A stretch of DNA of 64,000 bases from Scheffersomyces stipitis CBS 6054 (lineage: Eukaryota; Ascomycota; Pichiomycetes; Serinales; Debaryomycetaceae), in NCBI RefSeq assembly GCF_000209165.1, contig NC_009042.1, forward strand, positions 620,001-684,000, read 5' to 3'. Positions within the stretch are counted from its first letter, which is position 1; every line of letters starts with the position of its first letter. Both the position numbers and the translations under genes were made by a program. The notes under the pieces are model-generated. The model was not told the DNA's origin. It ran no database searches and saw only the letters and a program-made list of their open reading frames with translations. This document shows positions 9,785 to 20,000 of the stretch, piece after piece.

Positions 9785-11611
9785 AGATAGAGTATGACAC
9801 AAGAAAGAAACTAAATAATTCTTCACTAATTAATGAATACGAGCAAAATAGAATGTACCAGAAATATGTAAGAGTACGAAACAGGGGCCAGAACAGAATG
9901 GACCGAGGAAGAATGAGACAGAATGAAAAAGAATGATTTCAACTGGAATGGATGTAGTAATAACGAATGGCAATTTAAAGAAGAAGAATTAAGAATGGTC
10001 CCATATTATGCTAATATGAACTGATTATCAACTCCAGATAGAGATGTGACACTGAGCCTAAGACTCCTGTTCAGAATTCAAATTCTGCCAAGTATAAATG
10101 AACATTTTTCATCCGGGAACTGATATTCACGGGATTCCAAACCGGTCAATTGATCTCTGTTGTCTTACAAATTTAGTTATAGTAACAATTTAGAAGATGA
10201 AAGAGCTCGTAACCTGGCTGATAATTGATAATTATATGCCTAGGACACCAAGCTCCACTACCAGGACAAAATTTTTAAGAGTCGAGCTCTTGTCCAGTGA
10301 CGCCTAGAATCCAGCAGCGATGTATTGGGACCAAAAGCTACACTATACAGTGCCCCAGTATTCTCCTCGTTTGGAATGTACTACTGAAGTGAAATAAGAA
10401 TCGACTTTCGTTGAAGAAATGCTCTAAGCGAAGAGAACAATTACGAAGCTTAGTTTACACAGAAAGAGCAAACTAAGGGGCTTAGCTGGAAAATTCCTAT
10501 TCAGAATATGTGTTTGAGAGACTAGAACAGTGTGGTGGTTGTTACAGTTCAGCTGAGAGCAAAATTGGTAATTATAGCATTAATTGAAGAAGTTCTTCAG
10601 AACAAAGTACGGATGCCAAAAGCGAATGAACGGACCGTATCTGGAAGTGTATTCCGTGCGCCTAAACATCACAGTTGCGGTCCGGAGGCTAGATGACAAC
10701 ATTCTAAGTCTGAGCAGCAATCAGCTAAAAATGATTAAGGTTGTGGAACTAACGGGTTAAGGCACCTACAAGTAAAATTATAAGAAGGAGTATTCCAATT
10801 TTCAGCCTACTCCCGGTAACACAGGTGCATGATGTACACGATCTAAATTGAGGAAACTTGGTTCAACGGGGATCTGGACCTCGAAGTTCCAAAAAATATT
10901 GTCTAGAGCACACCTGCTCTAAATGGATGCATTTCAATCTAGGCAAGCCATATCCCGATTAGCGAAATTATGAAAGGTTTGAACCACAGCAGCAAAGTAA
11001 TTGCACATATCATTCACAACCCTGTCGCCCAAGGTAGTCACCAATTCCGAAGTCCCTAAATAAGTGGTAATTACGAAACTTCCAAAAAAATACAATCATC
11101 CTGGTTTCCCGACCAGCCAATGCGCATGAGATGGGTGGCCCCGCACCCCTCTTAGTGGGTTCTAGATTTGTTCAGGGTTCCATAATTTTACCAGGAATGG
11201 ATGCCTTCCTGGCCATAGTTGAACTTCTAACAATATATGGGCCGATCTAGATTCAGCTAGTTGCAAGATACTGGCAGTGTCAGAAAATATTGTCTAAAAT
11301 TACGTCTTCTCTTGCAGGTAAATTGATCGTCATTTACTAACTCTGGGGTTGGGCTATATAGATGAAATAATCCTGGTTTTTCATCGTTCAACCACACGAT
11401 GCCAGTTTTGGACCCGGAGACTAGCAGTGGCAACTGATAAGGATAGACCAGTTACTTACCTCCTAAGCTCTCCGAGAAGTCGAAAGACATAGACTGAGCT
11501 TCTATAATAGGCATACCCAATTCCGTATTGCCATATATCACCATCCACAATTTTCTGTTAGTGTTTCCTATATTATAAACTCCACCACCTCATCGGTCCT
11601 GGTTCAGTTCT
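9785..11611. other. 1.8-kb region upstream of the zinc-ribbon-like gene
   Basis: No open frame over 60 codons was found on either strand. The first 200 bp hold about seven copies of AGAATG (9851-9995) in a purine-rich strand. Stress-element-like CCCCT/AGGGG cores occur at several places, and AAATATTGTCTA appears twice (near 10897 and 11286). The length suggests a long, heavily regulated promoter for the gene at 11612, but this is inference. A non-coding RNA cannot be excluded. Confidence 0.5.
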
Positions 11612-12403
11612 ATGATCATGGCAATGAGCAGACATTTCGAATACTCCAACTACCAGATCTCGCAGATTCACACCACCACCATCACTGTACCTTCCAGCGT
11701 TCACCGGCCCTTGTGTGCTTCTTCTGCAGATGACAATAAGATATGTCAGTGGTACTGCTGTTCTTGTGGCCAAAGCTACGGATCAATACATTATAATCAC
11801 AACGAAGAAAAGAGTAAAGAGACCAGCAATGAGAGCCACAATCCTATAGAACAAGATCTTATTGGTAATGAAAATCAATATCATAGCAACATTAATATCA
11901 ATATCGATACTCCATCTGGTATATCAACGAACAGCTCTGTTGAATCTCCATTTCTCAACTCACCAACCCTTAATGTTCAGGATTTCAGATACTACGGCCA
12001 GATGGGTCACAGCAACTCCTTGGAACCGAGTCGCTCGGAATCGAATTTAAGTGGCAGCAGTGTGACCGAGTCTTCTTCTCCCAAAACTTGCAACTACGAT
12101 TTCTACAGTCCTTCCCTTTCACAAAGACACATGGATAATGAGAATGCGCCATTGACTCTTACCAGATCAAAGAGTTTGGGAGACTTGCTAGAAGACAAAT
12201 ATGAACAATCACAAACTACGATACCCGGCTCTCGAGATCCTCTGCATCTCCATCCAACAGAAAACGACCACGACAACTACAACCAGAGAAGTGTGCGAGG
12301 TTGCGAGATCATTCTCAACATCCCCACCAGATTCACCTGTCACAGATGTAACCACATGATGTGTCCATATTGTCCCAAAGTTCGCTTGAGAGACTTGGAA
12401 TAA
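11612..12403 (+). CDS. Uncharacterised protein with paired zinc-ribbon-like Cys motifs
   Basis: I do not recognise this 263-residue protein. Near the N-terminus (about residues 45-55) it has CQWYCCSCGQSYG and at the C-terminus FTCHRCNHMMCPYCPK, so the CxxC pairs bracket a long Ser/Asn/Thr-rich, probably disordered middle. This layout resembles fungal double zinc-ribbon proteins, in which split Cys4 knuckles fold together. The middle contains TRSKSLGDLLEDKY, a possible basophilic-kinase phosphosite (RSKS) or 14-3-3 site. ATGs at 11612 and 11618 are both possible starts; the first is used. It stands alone with a 1.8-kb upstream region and 0.7 kb downstream, typical of regulated genes. Zinc binding and any signalling role are inference. 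Confidence 0.7.
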   Translation: MIMAMSRHFEYSNYQISQIHTTTITVPSSVHRPLCASSADDNKICQWYCCSCGQSYGSIHYNHNEEKSKETSNESHNPIEQDLIGNENQYHSNININIDTPSGISTNSSVESPFLNSPTLNVQDFRYYGQMGHSNSLEPSRSESNLSGSSVTESSSPKTCNYDFYSPSLSQRHMDNENAPLTLTRSKSLGDLLEDKYEQSQTTIPGSRDPLHLHPTENDHDNYNQRSVRGCEIILNIPTRFTCHRCNHMMCPYCPKVRLRDLE

Positions 12404-13138
12404 CAGACGACTTATTCCCGATTGTGTCTTCTAGAACACATACTCATACTCATACTCACTTCCACTAGACGACGTATAGAGTATCGAGTAATTGCATATT
12501 GGGACAGCTAGTCATTCGAATATGTTCACCGTGTAATATATAGAGTAATGTTAATGTATAGAACAAAGTTCTAGAACTGGTTAATTTAGAAGAAGTTGTA
12601 ACATTTATTTCAAGTTGCCTCACATTTAGTTAATTTGGTTCTAGGCTAGCTGAGCCTGGAGAGCGTAATAAAACACCGTGAATTCATTCTACTCTGATAC
12701 AAACTTAAAAAATCCAGACTCTAAAAGAAAGATATTTTGTTCATGTTTAGTTCTGGTAAATAATTGGCTGCGAAAATATATCCTTTTCAAACACCTACAT
12801 CGGAAGTAAAGTGTACTGCGCTAGTTCTTATTGAGAAAGTCACCTTTTACGAACTGGGTATTTGGTGCAATTCATGAGTTTCAACTCATTTCAGTTGCAA
12901 TAGCTTTTACAGTACTTCTAAGTGACCAATTGCAACTATAGAGTATACTATTGCTACATTGTCGAAGTACAGATGAATAAGCACTTAGAGAATAGAATTT
13001 TTTTTCAAGTCGTCGTCTGTACTAACAACGATTTACCACAATTCTACAATGCTATAAGTGTCTACATCTGCTGCCTATGATTTCGGAAATGCATTAGGAA
13101 TAATCCTATTCTATGTATGTAAAATAAGTGCGCTGCTC
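12404..13138. other. Convergent intergenic region
   Basis: This 735-bp AT-rich spacer lies between two convergent genes (the zinc-ribbon-like gene and UTP16). I see no ORF of note and no RNA gene. A short CAGTTGCAATAG/CAATTGCAACTA near-inverted pair lies around 12890-12940. Confidence 0.5.
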
Positions 13139-13789
13139 TTACTTTCTGTTGAGAGACTTTCTCTTCAACCACTTGTCCTTGGACTTGACGATCCTAGATT
13201 CAGACTTTGGAACTAATTTCTTGTTGCTGTTAAAACTCTGTACCTTGACTTGAACAGGTCCCTTATTAACAGACAACTTTTTCGACAACTTGATTGCTCT
13301 CAACTTCTCTTGCTTGATTTTCTGGCGCAATAACTTTTGGTCCATTTCTTCGAAGTCCTGGACCTTCAAATGCTTTGATTGGGTATGGGCAGCTAAGAGG
13401 CCATCATTTTCGATTGCCTCTATCAAATCGTCAGGTAAGAAATCAGGCAATTCGTTTTCTTCTTGTTGTGGTTGTTCTCTTTCTTTCTTCTTCAGTTTCT
13501 GTTCCTTGTTTTTGAGGTCTAATTCTCTCCGCCTTTCTCTTTCTTCTTTTCTTCTTTGTGCCTCTAATTCCTTTTGTTTCTTTTGCTTATTTATTATGTC
13601 TTGCTTGGCTGTACTTAATGATTCTTCCTCTGGAGCATCATCGTCAGAGTCCTCTGAACTGGACTCTTCCTCTTCCTCTTCATTTTCCTCTGCTGTGTGG
13701 TATTCAACTTCATTTAAACTGTTGTCGGCTTCCAGAAATTTTATCTTGGTAGGAACCTTGGCCGATCTGCTTCTAGTAGTCACCACCAT
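13139..13789 (-). CDS. UTP16: U3 snoRNP protein Utp16/Bud21
   Basis: The 216-residue protein is highly charged: an acidic Glu/Ser/Asp run (about 34-60), a long Lys/Arg/Glu coiled-coil stretch (about 65-105), and a basic C-terminus. The last 45 residues, with QVKVQSFNSNKKLVPKSES and SKDKWLKRKSLNRK, match the conserved C-terminal block of yeast Bud21/Utp16. It is a small-subunit processome component needed for 18S rRNA processing in the nucleolus; in S. cerevisiae it is non-essential and was also found in a bud-site screen. The ATG at 13789 is the only sensible start. A PAC-like ATCTCATC (GATGAGAT on the gene strand) lies about 75 bp upstream at 13860-13867, next to a poly-A/T run, as expected for ribosome-biogenesis genes. 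Confidence 0.85.
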   Translation of the reverse strand: MVVTTRSRSAKVPTKIKFLEADNSLNEVEYHTAEENEEEEEESSSEDSDDDAPEEESLSTAKQDIINKQKKQKELEAQRRKEERERRRELDLKNKEQKLKKKEREQPQQEENELPDFLPDDLIEAIENDGLLAAHTQSKHLKVQDFEEMDQKLLRQKIKQEKLRAIKLSKKLSVNKGPVQVKVQSFNSNKKLVPKSESRIVKSKDKWLKRKSLNRK

Positions 13790-13859
13790 GGTGTGTAATA
13801 GTTATATAAACAAGAGAAAATGAATCCAGGAATCAACTGAAATATATCATCGAAATGTT

Positions 13860-13867
13860 ATCTCATC
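13860..13867 (-). promoter_or_regulatory. PAC-like element upstream of UTP16
   Basis: GATGAGAT on the minus strand is the core of the PAC motif bound by Dot6/Tod6 in yeasts. It is followed upstream by an A/T run at 13880-13890. Position and gene function agree; binding is not shown. Confidence 0.45.
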
Positions 13868-13952
13868 TCTTGTATACATATTTTTTTTTGTGAGAATCAT
13901 AACATTTTTTCGGTGCGTGCACACAAAATAGTTTTTGCAATCGATTTTGCAA

Positions 13953-16295
13953 TCAAACTGGAACCAAAGTATTCACCCCGTACTGTCTCCATCTCTTCTT
14001 GTTGGGATCATTTTTGATGGTGCTGACAAAATTGTGCTTCTGTAGTAAACGCAATGTAGCTATGTTGATCTCTATACCGTCTATGATTAATTCTCGGATC
14101 CGAAATGCACTTCCACTATTCTCGTTAATCTGTTTAATATTAGAAGGAAACGCTTTGAACAAATCAATTAGTCCAATACCCTCAACTCTGTTGCAGAAAC
14201 TCAAGTCAAGCACTTTAAGCTTGCAATTGACATAACCAATAGATTCTATATCCTTATTAAGCTGCTTCATAGTTTGATTGTCTATATCTAATTCGTTGAG
14301 GTATAGATTCTCTAAGTTGGGTGCAATTCGAAGCATTTGTACAAATGAAAATAGGTTCCGATTGCTAGTCTGAAAAGCATCGGTCTTGAAATGCAAGTAT
14401 GTGGAATTTCCCATTACTAAAGTGGTAAGTTCCTTATTTCCTTTGTTGCAAATTCTAAGCAATTTCATCAACCCCTTTGTGGTCAATGATGAGCCGTACA
14501 CATCCAACAGTTGCAAGCTGTTCAACTGAGGTAAGTCATCGGTTGAGAATTCATTCATGGTGGTCGTACTAATGATTTTGGGCTCTCTGAATAGTAATTT
14601 CTCCAACCGGAAACTTGGGTTATAATTTTGGAGCATCTGAAACAAATCAAGCATACGAAAGTTAAAATTGTTTTCAAGCATCAATTTGGTCAACAGTTTG
14701 CATTTACAGAAAAATTCTCCCAAAAGAGGCAACCTATTAAAGAAATCAAAAGAGACCAAACTCAATTCTACCAAATTTGAAAAGCTTCTATCAAGGAAAA
14801 TTGGGTATGGATTGTAAGTTTCAAACTTCGGAGCTACTTGACTTTCTCCTGGTAGTAACTTCGGATGGTTTACAAGAGTCAAATTCAGCATAGATTCGTA
14901 ATCATCTGAATTATTGACTGATTTCTCGTGCAAACGATTGAAATACTTTTCTGTAGTAGGTAGAATTTGGTTATTAGGTCCACTCATGTCGGAGTATAGG
15001 ATTACAATATAGAGAGTCTTCAACTTCTTGAATAATTCCAATATGATATTCTCATATCGAAGACTTGAATTCACTCCTAAGCGAAGGTACTCCAAATTGG
15101 ACAAGTTGTTCAATTTCCAACTGAACTTGCTGAGCTTATTCAATAGAAGCTGAAAACTAAGATATTTGTCAAACATATCCAACGATCGTATGGAAAAGTT
15201 TGGTTCATTAATGATTATTTCTATGATTTTTTGCAATTGTGAAGCATTGATTGCGGATCGCATTTTAAGGGCTTTGATTTGTTGTGAATACGACTTGTGG
15301 GCTACTCTTTTAACCAATCGAATCCCATGGGTGAATTCAGAAAGTGTGATGTTCGACTTTAAATTGACACGAGTACAATACAAATTGGGAATCTTAGTCA
15401 AATTATAGTACCACAATTTGTTGACTAGATGACAAGATAGGAGTTGTTTAAAGGCCAAGTTTTGGAATATGAGCTCTATGATTTCTAGCGGGAGATGCTG
15501 GAAGGGGTCTGCTATCGGTTTTGAAACTGAACCCATACGCTTGGCTCTCTTGGAACTAGTTGTTGGGGCTGATATTTGAGAGGTGGAAGCTGTTCTTTTC
15601 AAAGGAAGCATATGTTCCAATGCAGTAGTAAAGCCATTGATACTAGAGAGTCTCAGTGCCTGACCACTTTCCTGAGACAATGTTATGCCCTTGGCATTGC
15701 TGCTTCCCTGAGAAAACTTCATTCTTAGAGAACTATCCAGTTCATGCGAATCTTCTCTTGATAGATATTGCAGTTCTTGAGATTTGTTTTGTCTTTTAGT
15801 CTTGAGCGTCTTGTTCAACAGCTTATATTGAGTTTTCAATTGCGAGAAGAGCTTCTCTGGTACTGAAACCAGATGCTCTTTTATAACTTTTTCGATAATG
15901 TATACACCTCTTTGGTAGGTTTTGTACGCTTCTACGTCCTGCTTCAACTTGAGAAGCAATTTACCAACCCTGAGATATCCTTTACAACTAATCGGCTCTA
16001 ATTTGACTATTCTACGAGAGTCTTCTAGTGCTTTAGAGAACTGGTCCAACTTCTCGTGAGTGGCAGCTCGTTGGTCGAGAATCAGTCCCAACTTCGGATG
16101 TACACATGCTCCCACAATGGGCTTTTCTGCCAAGTTGTAGACGTGTTTTCTGATTTTTTGCGCTTCTACAGCCAGGATAGAAGCCACCATCTCGACCAAT
16201 TCATTGTACAAATTGAGCGCTCGTTCAAAGTCCGCGGCTTTGAAGTACAAGATGGCTAGCCTCATCTTGTCGTCTATGAGTTCTTCGTCCAACAT
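13953..16295 (-). CDS. DIA2: F-box protein Dia2 (TPR, F-box, LRR)
   Basis: The 780-residue protein has the unusual order TPR (about residues 5-150, with DKMRLAILYFKAADFERALNLY and a second helix pair), a Ser/Thr/basic linker, an F-box (about 264-300, DPFQHLPLEIIELIFQNL), then leucine-rich repeats to the end. That order is specific to Dia2, the substrate receptor of SCF-Dia2, which works at replication forks and ubiquitinates the CMG helicase at replication termination. The length fits (S. cerevisiae about 730). The ATG at 16295 is used; the frame continues upstream to a TTG at 16355 without similarity. The retrotransposon lies about 300 bp upstream of this start and could alter its expression. 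Confidence 0.85.
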   Translation of the reverse strand: MLDEELIDDKMRLAILYFKAADFERALNLYNELVEMVASILAVEAQKIRKHVYNLAEKPIVGACVHPKLGLILDQRAATHEKLDQFSKALEDSRRIVKLEPISCKGYLRVGKLLLKLKQDVEAYKTYQRGVYIIEKVIKEHLVSVPEKLFSQLKTQYKLLNKTLKTKRQNKSQELQYLSREDSHELDSSLRMKFSQGSSNAKGITLSQESGQALRLSSINGFTTALEHMLPLKRTASTSQISAPTTSSKRAKRMGSVSKPIADPFQHLPLEIIELIFQNLAFKQLLSCHLVNKLWYYNLTKIPNLYCTRVNLKSNITLSEFTHGIRLVKRVAHKSYSQQIKALKMRSAINASQLQKIIEIIINEPNFSIRSLDMFDKYLSFQLLLNKLSKFSWKLNNLSNLEYLRLGVNSSLRYENIILELFKKLKTLYIVILYSDMSGPNNQILPTTEKYFNRLHEKSVNNSDDYESMLNLTLVNHPKLLPGESQVAPKFETYNPYPIFLDRSFSNLVELSLVSFDFFNRLPLLGEFFCKCKLLTKLMLENNFNFRMLDLFQMLQNYNPSFRLEKLLFREPKIISTTTMNEFSTDDLPQLNSLQLLDVYGSSLTTKGLMKLLRICNKGNKELTTLVMGNSTYLHFKTDAFQTSNRNLFSFVQMLRIAPNLENLYLNELDIDNQTMKQLNKDIESIGYVNCKLKVLDLSFCNRVEGIGLIDLFKAFPSNIKQINENSGSAFRIRELIIDGIEINIATLRLLQKHNFVSTIKNDPNKKRWRQYGVNTLVPV

Positions 16296-16593
16296 CGCTT
16301 CTTCATAATTTGTATAGAAACTTCGGCGTGAAAAGATTGTAGTATCAGATAACAAAATTCACGATTGCAAATTGATTTATTCTTTTTTCTGTGCGAGTGG
16401 AATTTGGGATTGTAATGAATTCACTTTGCGGGTTCAGTATGAAATTTATGTATCATTTGAAGACTTAAGTATGTAGATTTGGTACGGTAGACTTTGTAAT
16501 TGGGTCTAGGATTAACAAAGAAGAATTTGTAACAGCTCAAATTATGACTATGGTGAAGATTTATCTGTGTACTTTTGTCACAGAAGGGGTACA

Positions 16594-16598
16594 AAATC
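16594..16598. repeat. Target-site duplication (left copy)
   Basis: AAATC here is repeated exactly at 23157-23161 on the other side of the retrotransposon. A 5-bp duplication is the usual size for Ty1/copia integrases. Confidence 0.9.
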
Positions 16599-17021
16599 TG
16601 TTCGGATTTCGATACTGTATATTGAATCCTTAAGTCTTTTAGGCTTAATATTTAAGCTGGCTACGTCGAAGTTGTTTCTACTGAAATCCCTTGCATTAAC
16701 AGCTTGCTATGAAAGCTCAGATTTGACTCACTTCCTAGGAGGCTTCTAGGTTCCTTAGGAAATTCTGTTAGCTAAATATATAGACAAATTCTCGAGGCGA
16801 GAATGTGAAAAATTTTCACGAGATTCCAACTGCCCAAAATGGGATCAACTTGGTCGGGAAATGTACATCTAGACCCATACCAAGTAGGACCAACCATCGC
16901 AGTTACATCATATGGCTAAGCCTTCAACTTCGTTAAACATTCTTGAAGTTGATGGAATATAATGTAGGATCAATGTCGTACCGCAGCGACATTATACGAC
17001 ATTTAGATTGAATTTCCAACA
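16599..17021 (-). repeat. 3' LTR of the retrotransposon
   Basis: This 423-bp repeat reads TGTTCGG...CCAACA on the plus strand and matches 22734-23156 base for base as read. It contains a TATATATTTA string (near 16775), an 8-bp inverted repeat TCAACTTC/GAAGTTGA (16924-16952), a TTCTCG/CGAGAA pair (16789-16803) and a nearly perfect GTGAAAA/TTTTCAC palindrome, all candidate promoter or processing signals. Confidence 0.95.
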
Positions 17022-17031
17022 CTCCCCTAAA
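17022..17031 (-). other. Polypurine tract
   Basis: On the minus strand TTTAGGGGAG abuts the 3' LTR (TGTTGG). This is where plus-strand synthesis would be primed. The pol stop codon TAG (17029-17027) lies inside it. Confidence 0.8.
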
Positions 17032-20000
17032 GCTCTGATAGGTTCTCTTCTAGAGCTTTCTTCTGGAATTTTTTATTATGGATACTTTTGATTTGGACTT
17101 GTCTCTTCGTAGTTCTCAAGTCACGATTGTACATGTTTTCGTGTGTCACTATGTCGGCATCAGGCATGTTAAATAGATATTTCCGTAGTCGATCGAAATC
17201 GGGGAAAGTGAGAGCTTTAGTAAATATGTCTGCAACATTTTCTTTGGTTTGAATGTAATAGACATGGTATCTGTTGTGATGGATTCCGTCTCGAATGTAT
17301 TTGATCTTGATGTCAGGATGACGTTTGGTATGAGATAAGTCATTGTAACAGTTTGCGATTACGGCCTGATTATCTTGAAGTAACATAACTTCTCCAACAT
17401 CAAAGGTAAGACTCTTTATCCGAGTAGTTATCTTCTCGGTTAGCTTTGCAGCCGCTTGCAATGAAACTGTTTCACAATCTCTTGTACTGTCAGTTATTAA
17501 ACTCTGTTTCTTAGCAGACCAGTCTACCAAATTTCCATTGACGTACAATGCGATCCCAGTTATCAGTTTTCTATCCTTGTCTGGAGCAAATGATGCATCC
17601 GAATAGGTTCGTATCGAGAACTTATCATTCACATCAGGTATTCTGCCTTTTCTATATTCCAAAGGCATGTGCGTATTACTTCTCAAGTATCTTAACACAT
17701 AGTACATATTGTTGTAATCATCCACGTCTGGGTTATGGGATTTTGAACCAAGGACACTCACTGCGTATGATATGTCCGGCCTTGTGTTGTTGCTAGCCCA
17801 CAACAATTGTCCAACGGCACTTTGATAGAGTTTCTTTGTTTTCTCATTAAGTAATTCGGCCTCTGGTTCCTCATGCATCCCGTCGACGATTTTAGTATTC
17901 TCCAAGTACGATTTTTTCCTTACCATAGGAGTTCTCTTGGGTTGGTCGTCCATGATATTGCATTTGTTTAGAAGATCTTCTAAGAACTTAGTTTGATATA
18001 ATGAGTATCCTCCTTCAATTCTTTTAAATTCGATACCCAAGAACTCAGTGACTTCCCAAAAATATTTGAGGTCGAACTCCTGTCTTAATTCTAGCTTAAA
18101 TTCTTGCAACATCAGTTCCTTGGATGCGACCATGAATAGATCGTCAACATATAATGCTATTATGATTATTCCTTCTTTATTCCGTTTGTAAAATACACTT
18201 TCTGTAGTCGATTCTGCGAATGACAAACTTTCTAGTGTTCGTTTTATTGTTTCGTGCCAGTGAAACCCCAGTTGCTTTAGACCATATAAAGCTTTATTGA
18301 GCTTCCAGCAATGGCCATCTTTAGCTTCGTATCCCGGGGGAGGTTTCACATAAATATTCTCGGCAAGTGTAGCGTTTAAATAAGCAGCTTCAATGTCAAG
18401 ATGATGCATCTCCATACTTAATTCTGTCGCAATGGCTGCCAATAATCTGATGGTTGTTAGATCCACAACTGGAGACGATACCTTTGTGCAATCGAAATCG
18501 ATACTGTCCTTCTGTCTATATCCTTGAGCTACACATCGTGATTTGTATTGCGCATTTTTCAAATCATTCTGCTTGAAGGTGTGTACCCATCTGGTTGGAA
18601 TAGGCTTTCTTCCTTTGGGTATTTTGACAACAGTGTAGACATTGTTTTTCTCAAACTTCGATATTTCGTTGTCCATTGATTTTATCCAGTCTGAATTCTT
18701 GTAATCAATTTTATTGATAATTGCGTTTAAATATCTTTTCGGAGGTCTTGACATTCTGCCTGATTTTAATTGAATGACATACTGGGGATCTATCTCCTCA
18801 GTGGCGCCGGTCGCCTCAGTAGTCGCTTCTACTTCCTCTTCAATTTCACGTTTAGATTTCAGAAAATCTGGGTGTACTTTACGCCTTTTGTTAGGCTTAT
18901 TTTTGTTGGTAGGGGAATTCGCTGATATAACACGATTAGGTATGGTGTTATACGCGCGTCTGTCGTTTGTGATCTCACCCCTGTCGACATGTTGGGGTTT
19001 AACGAGATCATTGTTCGACTCAGGGATGTTGGGGATCTCCTCTGCAACATATGGGTCTGGCAACACAGTAGCTGCGGAGGCATTCGCGTTCTCGGCTTGG
19101 CTTTCTTCTGCTTGCTTGTTTATGTCTGTAGAACTTGTAGAGGGTGTCTCTTTATTGTGGTTGTCTACATGCTTAGTACGAGGGGAATGCTTGAGCCCGT
19201 CTAAGTCTTTATCTGACACAGGACTAGTGGAGGCGTACGTGTCACTATTCTCATCACTATCGTCGTGCGTTTGCTTATTGGTGAGCTCCTTATCACTCAA
19301 TGAGTCTTGCGGCGTATGTTGGTCAGTGGAGTACCCGACATATTCATCGCCTCTGTCCAATCGTTGGACGTCCGTAGCAGTTGTACTAGTTTGTGCTACG
19401 TGCTTGGAAGAGGTACCTTTTTCTCTGTCCAAGACTTTGTGGGTGTCAGGTTCGGTAGGTGAACTGTCTACACTGGAAATACCTGTATGCTTAGTGTAAG
19501 GGGAATTCATGTCCTTATTTAAGTCTCTGAAGTGATCGTTAGGCGAAGGGAAATGTGCGTCCTTGTCTAATTCACTTGTATCTTTCGCGGGATTAGGGGG
19601 ATGGATTGCCCTTGTGCCCGAGGCGGTAGTGGTGTCCGCGTGTTCTTTGACAGATTGGGACACCTGAGTTATGTTAGTGACTTCGGTCCCTGCAATCAGT
19701 TCTTTCGATGTTGATGATTGTGGGAGCTCAGTGTCCTCAATGGTCTTTGTTCCACTATAATCTTGCTCGTTGTTGATGTTTTTGTCTATCTCAGAATAGT
19801 TGTCACTATCTTCTTCCATATTTTCCGTTGCACTATTATAGTCTGCACTGTCATTTCCCCAGTAGTCCATGCTTTCCAGGTCAGTGTCTGTAAGTGCTTC
19901 ATCTGCTCCCCTGATTGGCTGAATTGCGGTGCCCTGTAATTCAGTCAATTTACTTTGAATCTCTTTTGCTATGTCTGGATGTTTGGACTGCAAGTATTCG

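Noticed and set aside
13290..13823. 177-codon plus-strand frame opposite UTP16
   Set aside because: A Ser/Phe-rich shadow of the Lys/Glu/Ser-rich UTP16 coding strand.
18774..19499. 241-codon plus-strand open frame within the retrotransposon
   Set aside because: It is antisense to the low-complexity pol linker and is Ser/Leu/Val-rich only because it mirrors Ser/Thr/Asp codons. No family likeness.
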